Below are positions 55,323 to 62,425 of a stretch of 64,000 nt of DNA, one piece after another (positions within the stretch are counted from its first letter, which is position 1; each line of letters begins with the position of its first letter). This DNA comes from Abditibacteriaceae bacterium (lineage in GTDB: Bacteria; Armatimonadota; Abditibacteriia; Abditibacteriales; Abditibacteriaceae). The position numbers were made by a program, and so were the translations under genes. The notes under the pieces are model-generated. The model was given only the letters and a program-made list of their open reading frames with translations. It did no database searches and was not told the origin of the DNA. The DNA lies in the NCBI GenBank assembly GCA_019239895.1, contig JAFAZH010000005.1, positions 124,001 to 188,000 of the forward strand, written 5' to 3'.

Positions 55323-56654
55323 ATGACCACACACCGCGCCTTACTCGCCGCCCTTTTCTCCTCCGGTATTCTGATGGGCTGTGCCCAGCATCAAAATCTG
55401 ACCACAGCATCATCTGGAACGGCTATCGCCCAGGCGAAACCCGTGCGCAGCATTCGTCGTCCCGCAAAACGTCGCACACACTTCTTGGAAACTGGTCGCA
55501 CTACCACCTCCACCATCTTTCGCAGTGAAGGAGTACCCAACGGCTTCACCGATGCCAGTGGTCTAACAGTACCCCGCGGCTTTAGAGTCAATCTCTTCGC
55601 TGAGGGTTTAACCAATCCACGCCGCATTTACATCGCGCCAGGTAGCACCCCACAGCGTTACGATGTTTTCGTCAGTGAATCCAAGGCGAACCGCATCCGC
55701 GTGCTGCGCGAACAAAATGGCGATGGTCATGCCGATGCGAAATTTGTTTTCGCCCAAGGTCTTCAAGAGCCTTATGGTATAGCCTTTCACCCTGCTGGCT
55801 GGCTCTATGTGGGGAACACCAGCACTATCATCCGTTTTCCTTATCGTGCCGGAGCTACCAGCGCATTAGGTAGACCACAACTCGTCTCTCCATTGACCAA
55901 GGGTGGCTATAACCAGCATTGGACGCGCAACCTGCTTTTTTCACGCGACCACAGCAAGCTTTATGTCACCGTCGGCTCCTCCTGTAATACCTGTGAAGAA
56001 AGTGATCCGCAACGGGCCGCGATTTCCGTTATGAACCCGGATGGCAGTGGGCGTCGCCTCTTTGCCACTGGCCTGCGCAATCCGGTTGGAATGGCCTGGC
56101 GACCCGATACTAATGAGTTGTGGACAGTGGTTAATGAACGCGATTATTTGGGCAATGATGTGCCGCCGGATTATCTGACTTCCGTGCGTGATGGCGCTTT
56201 TTATGGCTGGCCCTATGCCTACACCGATATTGCTGGCCGGGTCAACCCCGACCCTGACTTTGGCCCTGACCACCAATGGCAGGTTCAGCACACGACGGCT
56301 CCCACCATTCCCGTGCAGGCGCATTCGGCAGCACTGGGATTAGCGTTTTATCCCAACTACACCAAGAACCGCTTGATGCGCCCGCCCATTCGCCTCTTTC
56401 CCGACGCTTATCAGGGTGATGCCTTTTTAGCTTATCATGGCTCGTGGAACCGCTCGAAAAAGACGGGTTATAAAATCGTGCGCGTCCATTTTCAGAGTGG
56501 CAGACCTGTATCTGTGACCGATTTTGTCACCGGATTCTTGGAGCGTGGGCGAGTCTGGGGGCGTCCTGTAGATGTTCAAATCGCTCCCGATGGGTCGCTT
56601 CTTTTCAGCGATGACGATGGCGGCAAAATCTGGCGCGCCTCGTACACTGGATAG
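55323..56654 (+). CDS. PQQ-dependent sugar dehydrogenase-like lipoprotein
   Basis: The 443-residue product starts with a lipoprotein signal ending ILMGCAQ, so Cys is the lipidated residue. The mature part is a six-bladed propeller of the L-sorbosone/glucose dehydrogenase B type: FRVNLFAEGLTNPRRIYIAP, GLQEPYGIAFHPAGWLYVG, YNQHWTRNLLFSRDHSKLYV, FATGLRNPVGMAWRPDTNEL, FYGWPYAY and AFLAYHGSWNRSKKTGYKIV. These enzymes oxidise sugars using PQQ in the periplasm; here pqq genes are not nearby. The ATG at 55323 has no Shine-Dalgarno sequence; a family F hairpin ends five bases before it. Confidence 0.88.
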   Translation: MTTHRALLAALFSSGILMGCAQHQNLTTASSGTAIAQAKPVRSIRRPAKRRTHFLETGRTTTSTIFRSEGVPNGFTDASGLTVPRGFRVNLFAEGLTNPRRIYIAPGSTPQRYDVFVSESKANRIRVLREQNGDGHADAKFVFAQGLQEPYGIAFHPAGWLYVGNTSTIIRFPYRAGATSALGRPQLVSPLTKGGYNQHWTRNLLFSRDHSKLYVTVGSSCNTCEESDPQRAAISVMNPDGSGRRLFATGLRNPVGMAWRPDTNELWTVVNERDYLGNDVPPDYLTSVRDGAFYGWPYAYTDIAGRVNPDPDFGPDHQWQVQHTTAPTIPVQAHSAALGLAFYPNYTKNRLMRPPIRLFPDAYQGDAFLAYHGSWNRSKKTGYKIVRVHFQSGRPVSVTDFVTGFLERGRVWGRPVDVQIAPDGSLLFSDDDGGKIWRASYTG

Positions 56655-56733
56655 CTAAGCAGTAATAAAATAGCACGCAACACCTGCGGTGACGCGAATT
56701 TCATGCGCTATTTTGACGCTATTTTCTTTATGC

Positions 56734-56793
56734 TTCAAAATAGCGTTCAGACCGCGCTGCGCAGCATTGCGTAATGTAGTTTTGCGTCCCATC
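56734..56793. repeat. Repeat family D, copy upstream of nuoA (inverted)
   Basis: The minus strand reads GATGGGACGCAAAACTACAT, then TACGCAATGCTGCGCAGCGC and ACGCTATTTTGAA, matching the copies at 52549 and 59231. It ends 19 bp before the nuoA promoter. Confidence 0.8.
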
Positions 56794-56808
56794 TTATTTT
56801 AGAATTTA

Positions 56809-56840
56809 AGCTTGTGTCTGTTTTCACAAGCTCCTATACT
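56809..56840 (+). promoter_or_regulatory. Promoter of nuoA with overlapping dyad
   Basis: TTGTGT (56812-56817) and TATACT (56835-56840) are 17 bp apart. An inverted repeat AGCTTGTG/CACAAGCT (56809-56816 and 56825-56832) covers the -35 box and spacer, a good position for a repressor operator. Confidence 0.6.
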
Positions 56841-56880
56841 TAGGGAGATTAGCAAGAGCAACGAAGGTTAAAGACAAGAT

Positions 56881-57249
56881 ATGAACATCAGCACGCAGTC
56901 GGGCCTGCTCCCCATTTTAATACTACTGGTGCTTGGCGGAGGTTTTGGCGTTGTCGTCATTATCCTGTCCAAGCTATTGGGGCCACGCCGTCCCAGCACG
57001 GTGAAGAACCAATCTTACGAATGCGGTATTGATCCAGTCGGTGATGCGCGCTTGCGCTTTTCGGTTAAGTTCTACATCATCGCCATGCTGTTTATTTTGT
57101 TCGATATTGAGGCGATTTTCCTTTATCCGTGGGCAGTGCTGTTTCAGCAACTGCGCTTGTTTGGTTTAGCCGAAATGCTGGTCTTCCTCGGCTTTCTGGT
57201 GCTCGGCTATATCTACCTCTGGAGACGAGGTGCTTTAGAATGGGATTAA
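56881..57249 (+). CDS. nuoA: NADH-quinone oxidoreductase subunit A
   Basis: NuoA is a three-span membrane subunit of complex I next to the quinone channel. The 122-residue protein shows [20 protein letters not shown], the conserved loop with the key Cys48-Gly, and [16 protein letters not shown]. Spans are at about 8-31, 62-84 and 91-113. Shine-Dalgarno is weak (AAGG). Its stop overlaps nuoB by ten bases. A promoter with an overlapping dyad lies upstream. Confidence 0.95.
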   Translation: MNISTQSGLLPILILLVLGGGFGVVVIILSKLLGPRRPSTVKNQSYECGIDPVGDARLRFSVKFYIIAMLFILFDIEAIFLYPWAVLFQQLRLFGLAEMLVFLGFLVLGYIYLWRRGALEWD

Positions 57250-57992
57250 AATCCGATATTATACAAATAGATCGCAAAGACGCTGCGGTACAGGCGATCA
57301 CGCCCAAAGCGCAGCAGGGTAACGTTCAAACTCCCAATATTATTGAGTTACAGCCCAAAGGCCCCTTCACAGGCGCGAATCCGGCATCAGAGAAGTTGGA
57401 TGACCATGTCGCTCTGGGTGTCCTGGAAGACTTGGTGGACTGGGCGCGCAAAGGTTCCCTGTGGCCGCTCACCTTTGGCCTGGCGTGCTGCGCTATTGAA
57501 ATGATGGCAACTGTTGGTGCAAAATACGATATTTCCCGCTTTGGTGCAGAAGTCTTCCGCGCCAGCCCACGCCAGGCAGATGTAATGATTGTGGCTGGTC
57601 GCGTGTCGCAAAAGATGGCTCCTGTGCTGCGTCAAATCTATGACCAGATGGCTGAGCCAAAATGGGTGATTTCGATGGGGGCATGTGCCAGTTGCGGCGG
57701 CGTGTTCAACAACTATGCGATTGTGCAGGGCGTAGACCGCATCGTGCCCGTAGACATCTACGTGCCCGGCTGCCCGCCTCGGCCAGAACAATTGATCTGG
57801 GGCATTCTGCAACTCCAAAAGAAGATTGGCGAAGAAGGACTACGCCGTGCCAAGGGCGAAGTGGCTCACACCCCGGTCGCCGCTTTTACCCCACCCATCA
57901 AAGATGCGCGGCGCGTGAAAGACCCGGCTACCATTAGCGACGGGCTGACCAAGAAGAAGCTCAAAGGCAGCAAAGAAAAAATTCCGGTTTAA
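57240..57992 (+). CDS. nuoB: NADH-quinone oxidoreductase subunit B
   Basis: NuoB holds cluster N2, the last iron-sulfur centre before quinone. The start at 57240 overlaps nuoA and has GAGGTG upstream; the family core begins near residue 50. The N2 ligands are Cys83 and Cys84 ([11 protein letters not shown]), Cys149 (MGACASCGG) and Cys178 ([10 protein letters not shown]), with the same spacing as in E. coli. A longer frame starting at 57129 was rejected as it runs across nuoA. The protein is 250 residues, with polar extensions at both ends (about 45 residues N-terminal and a basic C-terminus). nuoC and the other subunits do not follow. Confidence 0.96.
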   Translation: MGLKSDIIQIDRKDAAVQAITPKAQQGNVQTPNIIELQPKGPFTGANPASEKLDDHVALGVLEDLVDWARKGSLWPLTFGLACCAIEMMATVGAKYDISRFGAEVFRASPRQADVMIVAGRVSQKMAPVLRQIYDQMAEPKWVISMGACASCGGVFNNYAIVQGVDRIVPVDIYVPGCPPRPEQLIWGILQLQKKIGEEGLRRAKGEVAHTPVAAFTPPIKDARRVKDPATISDGLTKKKLKGSKEKIPV

Positions 57993-58009
57993 GTATTTGT
58001 AATGCCTCC

Positions 58010-58048
58010 AGGCAGCCCATCCCTGTTAGGGATGGGCTGCCTGTTTTA
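58010..58048 (+). terminator. Rho-independent terminator after nuoB
   Basis: A perfect 15-bp stem, CAGGCAGCCCATCCC/GGGATGGGCTGCCTG, with a 5-nt loop is followed by TTTT. Transcription of complex I genes ends here. Confidence 0.9.
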
Positions 58049-58150
58049 AGTCTTTGACGCTCGGCAAAATCGTCTATGGCCGCTAAGACGTGCCACCGCA
58101 AATCTTCACTGTAGGGCATTCCGTTAGGGTAGCACTTAACCCTCTATATA

Positions 58151-59218
58151 TTATCGTGTTTTAGAGATGGCGCGTTTAGCTACGACTTCATACTTCACTT
58201 TATACCTGCCATTCAAACTGGTGAGTCGTTGCGGCATCGGAAGCTCAATATCTGTCTCATAAGAGGTCATAACCGGAAAGCCATAATGACTATTTCTGTA
58301 TTTGCATTTTAAGCTTGCCTCTGCACGTAACAATATAAACTCTTGATGATTGCAGAGCCGCATCGCAATCTGTTTAGCACCCAGGGTGATGGCATTCTCC
58401 GCACTTCGACTGATAGCAGTTTGCAGTTGAACATCGGATTCAATTCCAACACTGTTCCGCCCCCCCGCAATAGCGGCTGCCATTGTGGTGCCAGTGCCTA
58501 AGAAGGGATCAAGCACCGTATCCTCGTAAATCGAGTGCATACAGATGAGGCGATAGGCGAGTTCAAAGGGATAGGCGGCGCTACGTTGGCGCGTTAAAGG
58601 GTCAACCAACTCCTGAGCAGTACCTTTTACGTCTGTCCACAGATCCGAAAACCAGCAGTTGCGTTCTTCCCAGAAAAAGGCGCTGGCGCGCCGTTTTTGC
58701 TTCTCCTCTGCGGACTTGAAAGTGCGCCGACTGCCTTTGCGGAAGAGGAGAATATATTCATGCTCGTAAGTGACATACGCCCCAACGGGCAGCATCCCCG
58801 AACCCATGAACTTATTGGGCGCATTAGTTGGCTTACGCCAGAGAATATCAGGTAACTGCGTTAGCCCCAGTTGATAAAAGGCATGGATGATGCGCGCATG
58901 ATTGGAATACATCTGAAAATCGTCAGACAGGGTGCGCACGGCATCACCGATATTGATACAAATGATGCCTCCTGGTTTCAACACCCGCACGCACTCGCAC
59001 CAGACTTTATCTAACTCCTGGTGCATCAATTCAAAAGCTTGGGAGCCAGCTTTGGCCTTGAGCATAGCGGCAATGGCAGGATTCATAGCGGTGAATGCCG
59101 CATCCCACATCTCAATCATGGGGTAAGGGGGAGAAGTGACGATCAGTTCTACTGACTCGTCGCCAACGCCGGGCATCTTGCGCGCATCCGCATAGACCAC
59201 ATGATGGAGAGTTTGCAT
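58151..59218 (-). CDS. Site-specific DNA methyltransferase, beta class (N4-cytosine or N6-adenine)
   Basis: The 355-residue protein has the beta-class order: catalytic motif IV TSPPY at 28-32 near the N-terminus, motif X/I region DPFLGTGTTMAAAIAGG at 237-253 near the C-terminus, and RVLKPGGIICINIGD between. The SPPY form is common in N4-cytosine enzymes, but N6-adenine cannot be excluded. About 100 residues after the SAM-binding motif are unassigned and may be a recognition region. The ATG at 59218 was chosen; the upstream in-frame start lies in repeat family D. No restriction endonuclease partner is adjacent. Confidence 0.88.
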   Translation of the reverse strand: MQTLHHVVYADARKMPGVGDESVELIVTSPPYPMIEMWDAAFTAMNPAIAAMLKAKAGSQAFELMHQELDKVWCECVRVLKPGGIICINIGDAVRTLSDDFQMYSNHARIIHAFYQLGLTQLPDILWRKPTNAPNKFMGSGMLPVGAYVTYEHEYILLFRKGSRRTFKSAEEKQKRRASAFFWEERNCWFSDLWTDVKGTAQELVDPLTRQRSAAYPFELAYRLICMHSIYEDTVLDPFLGTGTTMAAAIAGGRNSVGIESDVQLQTAISRSAENAITLGAKQIAMRLCNHQEFILLRAEASLKCKYRNSHYGFPVMTSYETDIELPMPQRLTSLNGRYKVKYEVVAKRAISKTR

Positions 59219-59230
59219 ATTTAAAGTGAT

Positions 59231-59341
59231 GATGGGACGCAAAATAGAGTTACGCGATGCTGCGCAGCGCAAGAACCGCTATTTATCTGATAGCGTTCAA
59301 ATAGCGCACGAAGTTAGCGTAGCGCAGCTTTGCGTCCCATT
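59231..59341. repeat. Repeat family D, hairpin copy between arsS-like and methyltransferase genes
   Basis: Left arm GATGGGACGCAAAATAGAGT and right arm ending TTTGCGTCCCAT, each with its own TACGC...GCGCAGCGC segment, form a complete hairpin of about 110 bp. It lies 13 bp upstream of the methyltransferase ATG and 12 bp past the arsS-like stop. Confidence 0.85.
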
Positions 59342-59352
59342 TCAAACAAGGA

Positions 59353-60324
59353 CTAAATAAGTGCGCCACCACAACTCGATCCGGCTCCGGCAGTGCAGCC
59401 GAAGCAATGGTCACCGGTGAGCACTGGGCGTCCCGCGACTTGTGCCGGGTCTATATCCCATAGGTAGAGCGACTTACCATTCCGCTCCGATTCATCCTGC
59501 CACTGCATGTTCAACATTTGATTAAAGTCGCAATCATAGACTTCGCCCCGCCAGCCAACGTTGAGCGTATTATGACACATCAAACCATCTACAGCACCGG
59601 GGTTGAAGGCGTTCACCAGTAGTTCTTGATATTCTTCCCATTGCCCCTGATGGCGCAGGAAAGTAGCAAATCGCTGCACCGGCATATTGGTAATAGTGTA
59701 GAGCCGATTAAAGACCACGCCAAAATGTTGTTTTAGCTCATCTTTATAGGTTTGCTCCAGAGAGGCTTGCGGCCCCGGCAGAAAGGCTCCCGCAGGATTG
59801 TAAACCAGGTGCATCTGCAAGCGGGGATTAATGCCATAGCCGAGCGTATTCAGATGTTGCAAGGCACGAATGCTTTTGTCGAAAACGCCAATCCCCCGCT
59901 GCTGCTCCACATTCTCTGGCCCGTAACACGGCAGCGAAGCCACAATCTCCACTTCGTGTTGCGCCAAGAACTCCCCTAACCCATCCTGCCCCGGTTCAAA
60001 AAGAATCGTTAGATTACAGCGATCCATCACATGACGTGGCGGATGAAGGGACTTAACTTGCTCCACCAGATAACGAAAATGCGGGTTTAATTCAGGTGCG
60101 CCACCCGTGATGTCCACAGCTTCTATAGCGGTCTGGCTTAACCAATCTAGGATATGATCCATTGTCGCACGAGTCATCATTTCCGTGCGCGCAGGCCCGG
60201 CGTTCACATGGCAATGCACGCAGGTCTGGTTGCAGCGTTTGCCAACATTGATTTGTAAGACGCGGGTTTGGGTATGAAGCAAGGAAAGACTGTGATCTCG
60301 CAGAGTTTGCGCAAACCGATTCAT
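59353..60324 (-). CDS. arsS: ArsS-like radical SAM protein (arsenosugar biosynthesis family)
   Basis: The 323-residue protein is a radical SAM enzyme with Cys31, Cys35 and Cys38 in KRCNQTCVHCHVNAGP binding the 4Fe-4S cluster. DITGGAPELNPHFR is the SAM-side motif. The C-terminal domain ends HCFGCTAGAGSSCGGALI, the Cys-rich tail characteristic of the ArsS/DUF3641 group, and MCHNTLNVGWRGEVYDCDFNQ precedes it. ArsS converts dimethylated arsenic and SAM into arsenosugar precursors; no arsM or other ars gene is adjacent, so the substrate is inferred from family only. It precedes the methyltransferase on the same strand. Confidence 0.85.
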   Translation of the reverse strand: MNRFAQTLRDHSLSLLHTQTRVLQINVGKRCNQTCVHCHVNAGPARTEMMTRATMDHILDWLSQTAIEAVDITGGAPELNPHFRYLVEQVKSLHPPRHVMDRCNLTILFEPGQDGLGEFLAQHEVEIVASLPCYGPENVEQQRGIGVFDKSIRALQHLNTLGYGINPRLQMHLVYNPAGAFLPGPQASLEQTYKDELKQHFGVVFNRLYTITNMPVQRFATFLRHQGQWEEYQELLVNAFNPGAVDGLMCHNTLNVGWRGEVYDCDFNQMLNMQWQDESERNGKSLYLWDIDPAQVAGRPVLTGDHCFGCTAGAGSSCGGALI

Positions 60325-60353
60325 AATACTGACTACAGTCTACACCACAACAC

Positions 60354-61310
60354 TTATTTATCCTTCTCTCCCGACAAGCCTAACAGTTGGGCCATTGTCA
60401 GAATATCCAGGGCGTTATGGTGAATGACGGGAGCCAGTAAGTGCGCGCCCCGGCCCGATGTGGAATAAAGTTCGACAAACTCCTCGTAACGGGCCGGTAT
60501 TTGGGAGGAAGGCACATCGTCGCGGCGGGTGCGGCCACAGAGATAAAGTTCCAGGGTTTGTAGCTTACAGTTGGGCACTTGATGCTTCCAGGTGCGGCGT
60601 GCATGGTGCAACAGGTCGAAGTGGGCAGAAGGCGTGGCGTGCTTGACTTTATGCACCTGACTGCGGTTTTTGATGTAGGGCCAGTCGAAAGATTTACCAT
60701 TAAAGGTGATAATGACTTTGCCCGCCGCTAAATTCTGAAACGCCGCCAGTACAGCGGCTTCTTCGCGGTAGTTGCGGGCCAGAAATAAATCCAGACGAGG
60801 CTCACCATCCAGACGCAATGCGCCAATCAGAAACAGGGGGCCATCGGAGGAAAGACCCGTCGTTTCAATATCCACAAATAATAAATCTTCGACGCGCGCC
60901 CCACTCAAAGCGGGATGTGTCGCCTGTTTTAAAGCACGTTGCAAATCCACCGAAAATGATGCAAAGTCAGGGTCATAAGCCGTGGCCGGATGCGAGATAA
61001 AATAGTGCGTGCCCTGTTTCTTATCTGTCTTTTCCACGCCGCGCAGTACCGCACTAAAATCAGCATCGGGCGCATACAGTGGGCATTCAATGGCGCGGGG
61101 CTGGACCGGAACAGGCAACCAGGCTTTACTGGCGTCTCGCGGCGCTCCCGGATAAGGCCGCGATGGGCCTCGACGTGCGCCCGTTGCCAGGCCAGTCATG
61201 GTCATGTCGGCGGGCACGACTTCATTGGCAATATCTTCCCAACTGCTCCCGGACGACGCTGGTTTAACTACTGTTTTTGGTTCGGCGTTGGCTGTGGTGG
61301 AATCTGTCAT
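60354..61310 (-). CDS. YprB-like RNase H-fold 3'-5' exonuclease
   Basis: The 318-residue protein has a disordered N-terminus (about 1-75) and an RNase H-like exonuclease domain from about 140 to 310. The DEDD-type residues are Asp147 and Glu149 in LLFVDIETTGLSSDG, the Asp of TFNGKSFDWPYIKNR and the terminal Asp of HHNALDILTMAQLL. This is the YprB (PF13482) pattern, also related to Cas4-like and RecB-associated exonucleases. The ATG at 61310 lies 16 bp after the ygfZ stop; a longer frame would overlap ygfZ. Probable nucleic-acid maintenance role. Confidence 0.82.
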   Translation of the reverse strand: MTDSTTANAEPKTVVKPASSGSSWEDIANEVVPADMTMTGLATGARRGPSRPYPGAPRDASKAWLPVPVQPRAIECPLYAPDADFSAVLRGVEKTDKKQGTHYFISHPATAYDPDFASFSVDLQRALKQATHPALSGARVEDLLFVDIETTGLSSDGPLFLIGALRLDGEPRLDLFLARNYREEAAVLAAFQNLAAGKVIITFNGKSFDWPYIKNRSQVHKVKHATPSAHFDLLHHARRTWKHQVPNCKLQTLELYLCGRTRRDDVPSSQIPARYEEFVELYSTSGRGAHLLAPVIHHNALDILTMAQLLGLSGEKDK

Positions 61311-61326
61311 GGCGAGTGTCCTGCTT

Positions 61327-62301
61327 TTATGAATTTTGAAATGGCAATTCAACGACTGTGGCTTTTTGTGTTGCGCTTTCTGCTATCACCTCTAATGGCT
61401 GCCCTGGCTGCTGATAATCACCACGTATATAGGCGAGAGCAATGGGGCCAAAACGTGGTGATGCGACGCTGCTGGTGATAAAGCCTGCGGCGCGTTCCTC
61501 ACAGCGCAAGTTGGCACGCTGGCCCATCGGCAACGATTGCTCTAATTTAAGGCCGAAAAGACCCTGTTTCACTTTCTTATAAGTGTGCAAACGCGCCACC
61601 ACTTCCTGACCGTTATAGCAGCCTTTGTTCATGGAAATAGCCTCGTCAAAGCGGGCTTCCCACGGGTTAATCTCTTCGGTCAATTCCAACCCGGCGACGG
61701 GCACACCAGCTTCGACGCGCAGCACATTATAGGTTTCATCATCCGCCAGTGGCTGGCCACTATCCTGTATCAGATGACGCAAGCCTGAAGCATCCTGCGA
61801 CCAGAAAATCACACCCGAACCCGGTAGCCGCGTGGTGCGGGCAGCCGACAGGGTCAGTCCATTCGTCTCAATCGTCAATGGCCTATTTAATGGCACATCC
61901 AGCACCTCTTCCGCACCAAAACGGGTGGCGACTTCCTTGAGTTGCGGCCCAAAAAGGCCAAACATCCCTGTGCTATCGGTGACATCCTCAATCTTGATTT
62001 CCTGACGAAAAAGAATGAATTTCTGCACATGAGGTTTAAACGTCGCACGGCGATTGGGCGAGGTAATCACCAAGAATGCATCGTCCACACGATAAATCGT
62101 CAGCCAATCCAGCAGCCGCGCTTTCGATGTAATAAGAGCAGCGTCACATCCTGCACCGGGCATTAAGCCTTTGATGTCATTAGTCGTCAGGTGGTGCAAG
62201 AGCGTCGCCGCATCCTTGCCAGTGCAGCGGAACCTCCCGAAATGCGACATGTCCCGCCACACGGCAGCCTCATGAGCAAGGTTGTAGATTTGTAGGTTCA
62301 T
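61327..62301 (-). CDS. ygfZ: Folate-binding protein YgfZ
   Basis: YgfZ binds folate and helps maturation or repair of iron-sulfur clusters. The 324-residue protein is GcvT-like in fold, and its signature K-x-C-Y-x-G-Q-E is NKGCYNGQE at 225-233, with Cys228 as the reactive residue. DMSHFGRFRCTGKDAATLLH and MFGLFGPQ match the family N-terminal domain, and ALAYIRGDY the C-terminal barrel. A family G repeat lies upstream. Same-strand neighbours are the YprB-like gene downstream and the GT-C-like membrane gene upstream. Confidence 0.93.
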   Translation of the reverse strand: MNLQIYNLAHEAAVWRDMSHFGRFRCTGKDAATLLHHLTTNDIKGLMPGAGCDAALITSKARLLDWLTIYRVDDAFLVITSPNRRATFKPHVQKFILFRQEIKIEDVTDSTGMFGLFGPQLKEVATRFGAEEVLDVPLNRPLTIETNGLTLSAARTTRLPGSGVIFWSQDASGLRHLIQDSGQPLADDETYNVLRVEAGVPVAGLELTEEINPWEARFDEAISMNKGCYNGQEVVARLHTYKKVKQGLFGLKLEQSLPMGQRANLRCEERAAGFITSSVASPRFGPIALAYIRGDYQQPGQPLEVIAESATQKATVVELPFQNS

Positions 62302-62340
62302 CGTGATTCAGTATGACATTTAAGAGGCATTAAAATACCT

Positions 62341-62424
62341 CGCTGCAAGACAAAATCCGCCGTCGCGGATTGGGAAACCCACGCAGGTGGGTTTCGTTTT
62401 GCAGCCTCCGATTTCAATCGGAGT
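62341..62424. repeat. Modular palindrome repeat, family G, between ygfZ and the membrane gene
   Basis: AATCCGCCGTCGCGGATT, AAACCCACGCAGGTGGGTTT and CTCCGATTTCAATCGGAG lie in a row, linked by GACAAA and CGTTTTGCAGC. The same three modules occur at 19371-19505. It abuts the 3' end of the minus-strand gene at 62426. Confidence 0.85.
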
Positions 62425-62425
62425 A

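Noticed and set aside
57129..57239. Longer N-terminus for nuoB
   Set aside because: It would overlap 121 bases of nuoA in another frame and adds sequence unlike the family; the ATG at 57240 has GAGGTG upstream.
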